Made by a program: the position numbers and the translations under genes
Shown: one piece after another, positions 5,646 to 12,811 of the stretch
How positions within the stretch are numbered: the first letter of the stretch is position 1
How the letters are laid out: each line of letters opens with the position of its first letter
DNA from: CAYPUT01 sp046541715
Lineage (GTDB): Bacteria > Spirochaetota > Spirochaetia > DSM-27196 > PWMO01
DNA length: 13,636 bases
Assembly: GCA_046541715.1 (NCBI GenBank)
Contig: JBKHCS010000079.1
Span: 1 to 13,636 of the forward strand
Direction of reading: 5' to 3'
Notes under the pieces: model-generated
Databases searched by the model: none
The model's input: only the letters and a program-made list of their open reading frames with translations
Told to the model about the DNA's origin: nothing

Positions 5646-6608
5646 GTGAACGGCTCTCGCACCGAGTACATCCGGCGGGTCAACCGCACGATGGACTACA
5701 TCGACGGCCACCTCGCCGAGCCTCTTAGCCTCGAGAAGCTCGCCGGGGTCGCCGCCTTCTCGAAGTACCATTTCCACCGCATCTTCTTCGCGCAAGTCGG
5801 CGAGACCCCGGGGCAGTACGTCCAACGACTCCGCCTCGAAAAGGCCGCGATGCTCCTGGTCACCCAAAAGGACAGGAGCATCACCGACATCGCCTACGCG
5901 GTCGGGTTCACCGACCTCGCCGCCTTTTCCCGGGCCTTCCGCCTGGCCCACGGGATGTCCGCCTCGCAGTACCGAGGACTCCGCAATCTCGGCATGGTCA
6001 ATCGCAAGGCCGGCAAAGACTCCCTCGGGGCGCCGGGGTACGATTCGGACAGATCAATCACTTCCAGGAGGAATGATATGCCCGAACTTATCACCGAACC
6101 CTTCCCAGCAGAGTCCGTGACCGTCAAGGAAAAGGAAGAGATGACCGTGGCCTACGTGCGCCACACCGGCCCCTACTTCGGGGACGAGAAGCTCTTTCAA
6201 CGGCTCTTTACGACCCTCTACAAGTGGGCGGCTCCCCGTAACCTGATTCAACGGGGCGTCACCGAAGAGATCGTAATCTACCACGACGACCCCGATACGG
6301 TAGATCCGAAGAAGCTCCGGATAAGCTGCGGCATTTCGGTGCCGCCGGGAACCGAGACCTCAGGCGAGGTCGGTAGCTTGACCCTTCCGGCGGGCACCTA
6401 CGCCGAAGCGCGGTTCACCGTCGATGCGACACAATTCGCAGGCGCCTGGAACTGGGTCTTCGGCGTCTGGCTCCCGGAGAGCGGTTACCAGCCGGAGGAC
6501 GGGTTGTGCTACGAGAAATACTTGGACACAGACCCGGAGGCGGAGATGGACGGCTCCACGGGACGCACCTTTACCGTGGACATTTGCGTACCGGTAAAGC
6601 CGCTGTAA
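5646..6608 (+). CDS. AraC-type regulator with GyrI-like effector domain
   Basis: A 320-residue transcription factor. Residues 8-108 hold two AraC helix-turn-helix motifs: LSLEKLAGVAAFSKYHFHRIF (27-47) and SITDIAYAVGFTDLAAFSRAF (78-98). From about 150 to the end is a GyrI-like (Rob/SoxS-type, effector-binding) domain with AYVRHTGPYFGDEKLFQRL. This order, DNA-binding first and ligand-binding second, is that of the Rob-type and multidrug-sensing regulators. GTG at 5646 is chosen as start because the family aligns from REYIRRVNR onward and because a TATAAT sits just upstream; the frame opens earlier inside the preceding gene. A strong internal ribosome site and ATG at residue 145 may yield the effector domain alone. 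Its targets are unknown; the convergent osmC is a neighbour, not a proven target. Confidence 0.9.
   Translation: MNGSRTEYIRRVNRTMDYIDGHLAEPLSLEKLAGVAAFSKYHFHRIFFAQVGETPGQYVQRLRLEKAAMLLVTQKDRSITDIAYAVGFTDLAAFSRAFRLAHGMSASQYRGLRNLGMVNRKAGKDSLGAPGYDSDRSITSRRNDMPELITEPFPAESVTVKEKEEMTVAYVRHTGPYFGDEKLFQRLFTTLYKWAAPRNLIQRGVTEEIVIYHDDPDTVDPKKLRISCGISVPPGTETSGEVGSLTLPAGTYAEARFTVDATQFAGAWNWVFGVWLPESGYQPEDGLCYEKYLDTDPEAEMDGSTGRTFTVDICVPVKPL
6066..6071 (+). promoter_or_regulatory. Internal ribosome site within the regulator gene
   Basis: AGGAGG lies six bases before the in-frame ATG at 6078, exactly at the boundary between the DNA-binding and GyrI-like domains. Initiation here would make a 176-residue protein beginning MPELITEPFPAES. 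This site is better than the one at the main start, which has none. Confidence 0.55.
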
Positions 6609-6615
6609 TCTCTTT

Positions 6616-7044
6616 CTACACGACCTCGGTTTCGAGGGTCATCGGCACCGACTTCAAGGCCTGGGAGACGGGACAGCCGTCCTTGGCCTTTTCCGCGTGT
6701 TCAAGCACCTCATCCCGGTCCATGCCTTCGACCTTTATCTGCGTCTTGAGGTGGATCCCGGTAATGGCGAAGCCACCGCCCTGCTTTTCTATCGTAACGC
6801 CGGCGACGGTATCGATTGCCTCGGGTTCATGCCCTGCCTCGCTGAGCATTAGGGCAAGGGCCATCGAAAAGCAGCCCGCGTGAGCCGCTGCGATAAGCTC
6901 CTCCGGGTTGGTACCCGAGCCGCTTTCGAATCGAGAAGGGAAACTGTACTTCGCTTGCTCGAGGGCTCCACTTTCGGTCTTTATCCACCCCTCGCCCTTA
7001 TTCAGGCTTCCTTTCCAACTTGCTTCACCTTTCCGTACGGGCAT
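6616..7044 (-). CDS. osmC: OsmC family peroxiredoxin
   Basis: A 142-residue thiol peroxidase that in this family reduces organic hydroperoxides using two cysteines. The reactive pair is Cys58 (AAHAGCFSMAL) and Cys124 (DGCPVS); Arg38 (FPSRFE) and Glu49 (GTNPEEL) are the conserved residues that activate the first cysteine. The N-terminal pattern (GxAxWxGxLxxGxGxIxTESGAL) and GTNPEELIAAAHAGC place it in the classical OsmC rather than the Ohr subgroup. The ATG at 7044 is preferred to an upstream one because AAAGGAGG lies seven bases before it. Length is normal. It converges with the AraC/GyrI gene, 7 nt apart, with no terminator visible between them. Confidence 0.94.
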   Translation of the reverse strand: MPVRKGEASWKGSLNKGEGWIKTESGALEQAKYSFPSRFESGSGTNPEELIAAAHAGCFSMALALMLSEAGHEPEAIDTVAGVTIEKQGGGFAITGIHLKTQIKVEGMDRDEVLEHAEKAKDGCPVSQALKSVPMTLETEVV

Positions 7045-7102
7045 ATGAACCTCCTTTGGTGTGATCAATGTGGCTCGGACCGCATCGATAGTGAGTCTTA
7101 CC

Positions 7103-7108
7103 ATTATA
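7103..7108 (-). promoter_or_regulatory. -10 box for osmC
   Basis: On the minus strand this reads TATAAT, followed by GG. It lies about 58 nt upstream of the osmC start codon, which would give a leader of about 50 nt. No consensus -35 is seen at the expected distance, as is common for stress-type or activated promoters. Confidence 0.5.
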
Positions 7109-7357
7109 TTAGTCGCCGGGGTGCGGCCCAGGCTCTATGCCATTTGGGTTAGTACTATCGGGAGCTTCTTTGGCCGGCGCTTCGCATATATCATCGTAGT
7201 ACGCTTTCTCGGACTCGACAGGAGAGAAGCCTCCGATGCTGCCGACCGACGGGTCGATCCCGACCGCCGCCGACGGTCTCAAGGGTGTCGCGTTTGCTGC
7301 TCCGGCGGTCTAAACTCATCGCTTTTTCACACTAAGTTAATACTCTACTTACTTATT

Positions 7358-7369
7358 TACTCTAGAGTA
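7358..7369. promoter_or_regulatory. Palindromic candidate operator
   Basis: TACTCTAGAGTA is a perfect 12-bp palindrome in the AT-rich promoter region, 71 bp before the regulator start. Its left half TACTCTA is repeated at 7341-7347. A symmetric site ahead of an RpiR-type regulator is a natural candidate for its operator. Confidence 0.4.
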
Positions 7370-7440
7370 CCAAAAGAACCGTCTTGAAGGTCTTTTAGTT
7401 CAATTTTTCTATAGATGTTTGACTTTGGAGGAGGGAGCCC

Positions 7441-8316
7441 ATGAGCGGTCAGTGGCTCGAGAAACTACGGCGAAACGAACACGAGCTCTCACGAGCGGAG
7501 CGGTCGCTCATCGCCTATGTCAATCGCCGGCCGGAGCAGGCCGCCCGACTCAATCAACAGGAACTCGCCGGCCAGGCGGGGGTCAGCAAGCCCGTGATCA
7601 TCAACTGCTTCCGCAGGCTCGGTTACAAGAGCTTCCGCGAGTTTCAATCCAACCTGGAGCAATTCTTCTCTACCCAGATCAATTCGCTCAGTGCCACGCG
7701 GAACGTCCTGGAGCGGGTTGGGTCCGTCTCGGCGCTAACCGTCGAAGCCGCATCCGTAGACGCACGCGCGCTCCAGCGCCTCCACGAATCCCTCGATCCG
7801 AAAACGCTCGAGCTCGTTTCGAGACGACTCCACGACGCTCGCTCGGTTCTCGTGATGGGACAATCCACGGGGCACTACGCCGCCCACTACGTAGCCACAC
7901 GCCTTCCACGGTACGGGTTACCGACTATTCTCGTCTCCCAGGACGAGCGGCACGTCGCCGAGGCGCTCCACACCGCTACTGCCGGTGACGTGTTGTTGCT
8001 GTTTCATTACAGCGACGACGACACCTGGCTCTATCGAGTTTCGGAAATAGTAGCGGCTCGCGGTAGCTGGACCACTCTAGTGTCGGCGACCATACATCCC
8101 GACTACGTAGACGGAGTCGACCTGTTTATCCACGTGCCTCGAGGAGAGATTGGATTCAAGAACAGTATGGCGGTCCCCATGCACTTCGCGAATCTCTTGT
8201 TGCTTTCCTACGAGGTTCTGTATCGCGACGAAGTCGATACCCACCTCACAACACTCGAAGATACTCGTCGTCTCCTAAAAGAGACGACGGTAAAAAAACT
8301 CAACGGCAAGGAGTAA
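7441..8316 (+). CDS. RpiR/MurR family transcriptional regulator
   Basis: A 291-residue regulator. Residues 1-78 form the helix-turn-helix domain of the family, with LNQQELAGQAGVSKPVIINCFRRLGYKSFREF at about 37-68. Residues 125-235 form a SIS sugar-phosphate-binding domain with SVLVMGQSTGHYAAHYVATRL (135-155) and GDVLLLFHYSDDD (182-194). RpiR proteins usually sense a phosphosugar and control its transport and breakdown. The start has GGAGGAGG ten bases upstream. It is followed after 3 nt by the solute-binding protein, so regulator and transporter are likely one operon. The SIS phosphate loop usually reads G-x-G-x-S; here it is GQSTGH, so the ligand may be unusual. Confidence 0.9.
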   Translation: MSGQWLEKLRRNEHELSRAERSLIAYVNRRPEQAARLNQQELAGQAGVSKPVIINCFRRLGYKSFREFQSNLEQFFSTQINSLSATRNVLERVGSVSALTVEAASVDARALQRLHESLDPKTLELVSRRLHDARSVLVMGQSTGHYAAHYVATRLPRYGLPTILVSQDERHVAEALHTATAGDVLLLFHYSDDDTWLYRVSEIVAARGSWTTLVSATIHPDYVDGVDLFIHVPRGEIGFKNSMAVPMHFANLLLLSYEVLYRDEVDTHLTTLEDTRRLLKETTVKKLNGKE

Positions 8317-8319
8317 CCA

Positions 8320-9618
8320 ATGCCAAAGAAGATGCTATTCGTCGTCCTAGGGGCGTTCGTCGCCGTAACCGCCTTTGCCGGCGGGCAGTCCGACCCGGCA
8401 ACCCCGGAGTCGGTAACGATCCAAATTGCCTATCCGGTGGCTGTCGACGCACCGGTAACGCAAATCTTGGACCAGTACGCCCAAGAATTTATGGATGCCA
8501 ACCCGAATGTGACGGTCGAGACCGTCTACGCCGGGGGCTACGGTGACGTAAAAACCACCGTCCAAACAACGATAGACGGCGGCGGCTCCCCTCCCGCCCT
8601 CGCCGTAATGCTCGCCACCGATCTTTTCGACCTCGCGAACGCAGAGTACATCGAGCCCCTCACACCCTTCGTCGAGGCTATGGATAGCGGTCAAGAGTAT
8701 CTCGACGACTTTCTGCCGGCCTTCCTCGAAAACTCGTACTACGGCGACGACCTCTGGAGCCTTCCGTTCCAACGTAGCGCCGTCGTATTGTACTACAACG
8801 CAGACCTCCTGGCCGAGTCAGGGCTAGGGATACCGACCGACTGGGAAACTCTTGCCAGGACTGCCTCGGCGCTCACCGAGGGCGAAGGAAGTAACGTTGC
8901 GCGGTGGGGTATCGAGTGGCCTTCCGACTGGCCCTACTGGCTCTTTCAGCCCCTTGCTATCGGCGCGGGCCGGAACATCGTCGGGGATTCGGACACCGAT
9001 GTTTATTTTGACGAGCCGGAAGTCGTTGACGCGATCGAGTACTACATCAGCCTCTCCCGAGAGTGGAACGCCACCCCGGCGGGCGTCCAGGCATCCTGGG
9101 GCAACGTAGTTCCGAACTTTGTCTCGGGCAACACGGCGATGATAGTCCACAGTTCGGGAAGCCTGTCGAATGTGCTCGATCAGGCCGATTTTACCGTTGG
9201 CGTGGCAGCGATCCCCGGCCGGGACGGTGGGTTCTACAGCGTTCCCGGAGGCGGTAATCTCTACATGACTGCGGGCCTCTCCGAAGCGCAGAAGCAAGCG
9301 GCGTTCGATTTCGCGCTCTTCTTGACCGAGCCGGCCCGTGCGGCCGATTTCTCCATCCAAACCGGCTATATCGCAACCCGAAATAGTGCTTATGCACAGC
9401 AGAGCATGCAGTCCTACATCAGCGAGAATCCGCAAGCCGGAATGACCCGCGACGTTCTTGCGACGGCGGAAAAAGAACTCGCCGTGCAGAACTTGGGAGA
9501 AGTGCGAAACATCTTCCACAACTATATCCAGGCGGCCTTTAACGGCGAAATGTCCGCTGCGGTGGCTATGGAAGCGGCTCAAAGAGACGCCGACGCCGCC
9601 CTCGCGGATTTCCGATAA
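8320..9618 (+). CDS. Extracellular solute-binding protein, family 1
   Basis: A 432-residue periplasmic sugar-type binding protein that would deliver substrate to the two permeases downstream. Residues 1-20 form a signal peptide (MPKKMLFVVLGAFVAVTAFA), with probable cleavage at AFA-GG; there is no lipobox cysteine. NPNVTVETVYAGGYGDVKTTVQT (about 53-75) and the later FALFLTEPARAADFSIQTGYIATR match the SBP_bac_1 family, closest in style to UgpB-type proteins. Many Trp and Tyr residues (about 144-230) probably line the ligand site. The ribosome site AAGGAG overlaps the end of the regulator gene. The substrate, whether sugar, sugar alcohol or glycerophosphate-like, cannot be decided from the sequence. 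Confidence 0.93.
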   Translation: MPKKMLFVVLGAFVAVTAFAGGQSDPATPESVTIQIAYPVAVDAPVTQILDQYAQEFMDANPNVTVETVYAGGYGDVKTTVQTTIDGGGSPPALAVMLATDLFDLANAEYIEPLTPFVEAMDSGQEYLDDFLPAFLENSYYGDDLWSLPFQRSAVVLYYNADLLAESGLGIPTDWETLARTASALTEGEGSNVARWGIEWPSDWPYWLFQPLAIGAGRNIVGDSDTDVYFDEPEVVDAIEYYISLSREWNATPAGVQASWGNVVPNFVSGNTAMIVHSSGSLSNVLDQADFTVGVAAIPGRDGGFYSVPGGGNLYMTAGLSEAQKQAAFDFALFLTEPARAADFSIQTGYIATRNSAYAQQSMQSYISENPQAGMTRDVLATAEKELAVQNLGEVRNIFHNYIQAAFNGEMSAAVAMEAAQRDADAALADFR

Positions 9619-9621
9619 GAC

Positions 9622-9668
9622 GCCGTCCTGACGGCAGAGCAGGCAGGGCCCGAGGGCCCTGCCGCTCT
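9622..9668 (+). terminator. Hairpin between binding protein and permease
   Basis: A small stem GCCGTC/GACGGC (9622-9635) is followed by a strong one: GGCAGGGCCC (9642-9651) with GGGCCCTGCC (9654-9663), extended by AGAGC/GCTCT around one bulged base. Only CTTG follows, not a T-run, so it is more likely an mRNA-stabilising or attenuating hairpin than a full terminator. Such hairpins often let the binding protein be made in excess of its permeases. Confidence 0.65.
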
Positions 9669-9678
9669 TGGAGGTACT

Positions 9679-10557
9679 ATGAAAAGGGCGAATCCTTTGC
9701 TTCCCTATCTGCTCATTCTTCCGACGCTCGTGTTTGTGCTTCTCTTTACCGTCTATCCCACACTGGCGAGCATCGTCGGGAGCCTCTTTCAACATCGACT
9801 CAACATACCGCGCTTTCGCGAACCGGTGTTTTACGGACTAGGCAACTACGTAGACCTCTTTTCCAGCGAGGAGTTTCTCCAGATTATGCGGAATACGGTA
9901 CGCTACGTGGTAACGCTGGTTCCACTCTGGGTGGTCGCGGCGCTTTTCTTGGCTCTCTGGCTTCAACACGATCGATTCTCACGGTTTCGGGCGGCCATGT
10001 TCCATCCGACCATTCTCCCCATGGTATCCGCGGCGACGATATGGCTCTTTTTCTTCACACCGGGCTACGGACTCTTCAACCAATTCTTGGGTTTCTTCGG
10101 ATACACGGGTCCTCAGAACTGGGTTAGTAATCCGGACCTGGCCCTCTGGTCTCTGGTTGTGGTCGCGTTTTGGAAGGACGCAGGCTTCTATATGATATTC
10201 TACCTCGCGGGTGTTCAGAATCTACCCCGGGACGTTTACGAAGCGCTGCGGATCGAGGGCGCCGGACCGGTGGTGACCTTTTTCTACTTTACGCTCCCGC
10301 TCTTGCGAAGAACAACGCTTTTCGTTACCACCGTTGCGGTCATCGGAGCCTTCCGGGTCATCGATCATGTCTTCGTTATGACTCAAGGGGGACCAAGCAA
10401 TCGGAGCGCGCTGCTTCTGTATCACCTCTGGCTGGTTCGCTTCGACAGCCTTAACGTGGGGCGAGCCTCTGCCATCACCGTAATCCTGGTGGTGCTCTTG
10501 CTCTTCTTTACCGTTAGCAATTTCTTAATCAGCGAACGGAGGTCGAACGATGCGTAG
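9679..10557 (+). CDS. Sugar ABC permease, MalF/UgpA type
   Basis: A 292-residue inner-membrane subunit of a carbohydrate importer. About six membrane segments are visible (near 9-35, 75-95, 108-127, 155-175, 206-228, 265-283). The ATPase-contact EAA loop is at about 187-209: YEALRIEGAGPVVTFFYFTLP, a slight variant of the usual EAA-x3-G-x9-I-x-LP. Compared with MalF it lacks the long second periplasmic loop, as in most family members. GGAGG precedes the ATG by five bases, and the gene ends overlapping the next by 8 nt. The ATPase is not encoded nearby. Confidence 0.93.
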   Translation: MKRANPLLPYLLILPTLVFVLLFTVYPTLASIVGSLFQHRLNIPRFREPVFYGLGNYVDLFSSEEFLQIMRNTVRYVVTLVPLWVVAALFLALWLQHDRFSRFRAAMFHPTILPMVSAATIWLFFFTPGYGLFNQFLGFFGYTGPQNWVSNPDLALWSLVVVAFWKDAGFYMIFYLAGVQNLPRDVYEALRIEGAGPVVTFFYFTLPLLRRTTLFVTTVAVIGAFRVIDHVFVMTQGGPSNRSALLLYHLWLVRFDSLNVGRASAITVILVVLLLFFTVSNFLISERRSNDA

Positions 10558-11371
10558 GGCCTCGCTTTTTCTTGGTATCGCATTCGGTGTGGTTTTGGCC
10601 ATTCTCTGGTCGATGCCCCTGGTCTGGTCGGTCATCGCGAGCCTCCGGCCCTTCGGCGAACCCTTTGCCCGGGGACAGATTTGGTTCGGGTCGGGCTTGA
10701 GCCTTCAGAACTACCTCCGGGCCTTTAACACAGCTCCCTTCGCTCTCTACTTTCGGAACACGGTACTCCTCGTTACCATAATCCTCTCCGTTCAGTTGGT
10801 AACCAGCAGCATTGCCGGTTTCGCCTTCGCACTTTACAAATTCCGAGGAAAGAAACTCCTGTTCACCATTATTCTCACACAGATGATGATTCCAACGGTG
10901 GCGCTGTTGGTACCGAATTTCCAGACGATCCGAGTCTTCGGGCTCTACGACACGATTCTCGCCATGGCGATGCCCTTCTGGGGAAGCGCCTTTGGAACCT
11001 TCTTGCTCCGACAGTCTTTCCTCACGGTTCCCCGAGACTACTACGATGCGGCGGTGGTGGACGGATGTAATTGGGCTCGAACGCTTTGGCACGTCTATCT
11101 TCCGATGACCGTACCGAGCATCCTCGCTTTTTCGATCTCGAGCGTTAATTGGCACTGGAATAGCCTGGTCTGGCCCCTTGTCGTTACGCAAAGCGAATCG
11201 GCGCGCCCGCTCACGGCGGGGCTTGCCCGGTTTACCCAACTCGGGGAAATCGGTGCCCAATGGGGCCTTTTGTCTGCGGCCACGCTCATTGTGGCTTTGC
11301 CGCTCTTGATGCTCTTCGTTATCTTCCAGAAACGCTTCATCAAGGGCTACATGACCTCCGGGCTAAAGTAA
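10550..11371 (+). CDS. Sugar ABC permease, MalG/UgpE type
   Basis: The 273-residue partner of the preceding permease; together they form the import channel. The first membrane segment is at about 5-30, with others near 70-98, 105-124, 135-157, 188-208 and 240-262. The EAA loop is at about 163-189 (YYDAAVVDGCNWARTLWHVYLP), a good match for the MalG/UgpE consensus. GGAGG lies eight bases ahead of the ATG inside the upstream gene, and the 8-nt overlap indicates translational coupling. Confidence 0.93.
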   Translation: MRRASLFLGIAFGVVLAILWSMPLVWSVIASLRPFGEPFARGQIWFGSGLSLQNYLRAFNTAPFALYFRNTVLLVTIILSVQLVTSSIAGFAFALYKFRGKKLLFTIILTQMMIPTVALLVPNFQTIRVFGLYDTILAMAMPFWGSAFGTFLLRQSFLTVPRDYYDAAVVDGCNWARTLWHVYLPMTVPSILAFSISSVNWHWNSLVWPLVVTQSESARPLTAGLARFTQLGEIGAQWGLLSAATLIVALPLLMLFVIFQKRFIKGYMTSGLK

Positions 11372-11381
11372 CGAAGGAAAG

Positions 11382-11693
11382 ATGAGGACGATGAGCAATA
11401 GCACCAGGGACGGTGGCACGACCTCCAAGCCGTTCGGAGAAGACTTCCAGTGGCGATGGCCGGACTCCGTACTGGAAATGCTCCGTCCCCTGGTAGCGAC
11501 CCTTCGACCCCGGCGTACGGGCAAATGGGATGTCGACGCCTTCGCTATTCACACCCTGTATCCGGGACTTCGCGCGCCCCGGGAGATCCACAACCCGGAG
11601 CTTACGCCTTCTGAGCTTCCCCACACAATCAAATTCTGGAGAAACCATGCGATCATCACACAAGAAGGAAGCCACTCCCGGGACCCACATTGA
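11382..11693 (+). CDS. Hypothetical 103-residue protein in the sugar operon
   Basis: I do not recognise this protein. It begins 10 nt after the permease stop, with AAGGAAAG just before ATG (a second ATG three codons on is also possible), and overlaps the HAD gene start by 47 nt. Codon use resembles the neighbours up to about residue 85. It is soluble: Trp/Arg-rich near the start (DFQWRWPDSVLEMLRPL), then AIHTLYPGLRAPREIHNPELTP. There is no signal peptide or membrane segment. It could be a small operon-specific protein or the N-terminal remainder of a longer enzyme truncated where the HAD gene begins. The last 16 codons, shared with the HAD gene, may be run-on sequence. Confidence 0.5.
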   Translation: MRTMSNSTRDGGTTSKPFGEDFQWRWPDSVLEMLRPLVATLRPRRTGKWDVDAFAIHTLYPGLRAPREIHNPELTPSELPHTIKFWRNHAIITQEGSHSRDPH

Positions 11694-12390
11694 GATCGAC
11701 ACTCTCGAGCCACGCTGGCTGATCGATCGACTACGACCATTGCCGCCGAACCCGGTCGCAGTAATCGACATCGACAGTACGATTATGGACACAGCTCCCC
11801 GAAACCGGAGTATCCTCCAGGCTGCGGCGAAGCAGTTCCCGGAAATAGCGGCAATTGTTCCCGGGTTGACGGACGGGGATCTCGGCTGGGGCGTGGCAGC
11901 CAAGGTAGCAAGAGAAGCGGGCCTTACTGCCGGGAAGACACACGAGCTCGAGCGCTTCTGGGCCGAGCGTTTCTTCTCCAACAGGTGGCTCGCTTGCGAC
12001 TGTCCCTACCCCGGTGTCCGCAGGTTTCTCCGGTGGCTCCAAGAGCTCGGACTCGTTCTCGTCTATCTAACCGGCCGTGATAAGCCCAACATGAGCGATG
12101 GGACAATCTCGTCTTTTCGTTCCCATGGCCTCCCGACAGGACCGAATACGGAGTTTCTTTTTAAGCCCGCTCCGGCGGACGACGATATCGCGTTTAAGCA
12201 GAGGGCAATCGAAACAGTGGAACGCATCGGGACAGTGGTGCTTGCGATCGACAACGAGCCGGGGAACGCGAACACCTTCCGCCGGTCGTTTCCCGACGCC
12301 GTCGTCTTGCTTATGGTTACCGTTACGTCTCCGGAACCGGAACCCCTTGCCGGCGGCATCCATACCTTCAAACGATACGCTTCTTTGTAG
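11647..12390 (+). CDS. HAD superfamily phosphatase-like hydrolase
   Basis: A 247-residue cytoplasmic hydrolase with the four HAD motifs: Asp41-x-Asp43-x-Thr45 (VIDIDST), whose first Asp is the nucleophile; Thr142 (VYLTGRD); Lys173 (LFKPAP); and Asp202-Asn-Glu204 (LAIDNEPGNAN). A helical cap lies between motifs I and II (about 52-120). The ATG at 11647 is chosen for its ribosome site GGAG; the frame is open upstream but without family likeness. As the last gene of the sugar-uptake operon it may dephosphorylate an imported or derived sugar phosphate; this is inference from position. Its 3' end overlaps the minus-strand frame at 12368-12811 by 23 nt, and no terminator follows. Confidence 0.82.
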   Translation: MRSSHKKEATPGTHIEIDTLEPRWLIDRLRPLPPNPVAVIDIDSTIMDTAPRNRSILQAAAKQFPEIAAIVPGLTDGDLGWGVAAKVAREAGLTAGKTHELERFWAERFFSNRWLACDCPYPGVRRFLRWLQELGLVLVYLTGRDKPNMSDGTISSFRSHGLPTGPNTEFLFKPAPADDDIAFKQRAIETVERIGTVVLAIDNEPGNANTFRRSFPDAVVLLMVTVTSPEPEPLAGGIHTFKRYASL

Positions 12391-12811
12391 TCGCCCGCAG
12401 CCAGGATCGCTGAAGCTCATAGGAAGATCCCAGGTAGAGCGTGTCGCTGACCGTACCGCCTCCGTGGGTGTACCGAGGATGACAGTCCGGACGACATGCT
12501 GCGGTTCCTATTCCGCGATGGAAATGGTCGACGATACGCACAGCCTTATCGAGCAATCCGACCTGGGAGCAATGGGGCAGTTCCTCGATTATGGAGGGCC
12601 CTCCGTAGTGATAGAGTGGGCGCCTTATCCAAACCAAACCGAGAAGCTTCTGGTAGAGTCCCATTGCGTGGCGCAAAAGGCGGTGGAGGTGAACAGCCAC
12701 GGTGGAAGACGATAGCATCGCATTGTGGGAGATGGTCTCAACGCCGCCTCTATCATGGAGAAAAACGCCGGTTTGAACCGCCCCGGACGGTGGCGGCGAT
12801 ATGTCCGCCGT
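12368..12811 (-). pseudogene. Unidentified His/Cys-rich reading frame
   Basis: The LarA fragment's second frame continues here without a stop for about 147 residues but no longer resembles LarA. Codon choice looks genuine, and the text is rich in His and Cys: AVHLHRLLRHAMGLYQK, IVDHFHRGIGTAACRPDCHP and HGGGTVSDTLYLGSSYEL. I cannot name the family. There is no start codon with a ribosome site, so it is best read as the 3' end of another gene joined to the LarA remnant, or as drifted sequence. The plus strand also has an open frame through much of this region, so the coding strand is not certain. The TGA lies inside the end of the HAD gene. Confidence 0.35.

Larger units (their letters stand above)
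7045..7440. other. Intergenic region between osmC and the sugar operon
   Basis: The left two-thirds (to about 7315) is GC-rich and contains no convincing gene. One short frame (7200-7313, ending TAA) reads like a protein tail, PMLPTDGSIPTAADGLKGV, perhaps a decayed C-terminus. From 7317 to 7425 composition turns AT-rich, as expected for the promoter of the plus-strand operon. TTCACA (7326-7331) is a possible -35, but no well-spaced -10 was found. A 12-bp palindrome lies at 7358-7369. Confidence 0.6.

Noticed and set aside
8824..9795. A 323-codon minus-strand frame opposite the solute-binding protein
   Set aside because: It is antisense to a clear binding protein and has no domain likeness; GC-rich codon bias keeps the reverse frame open.
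10529..11260. A minus-strand open frame opposite the second permease
   Set aside because: Charged, low-complexity text with no family likeness, while the plus strand encodes a well-formed permease.
12584..12604. A fourth copy of the array hairpin, because CTCGATTATGG recurs here beside the palindrome GGAGGGCCCTCC
   Set aside because: Only 11 bases are shared, and the conserved TTCGCAG...CTGAGGC loop is missing.
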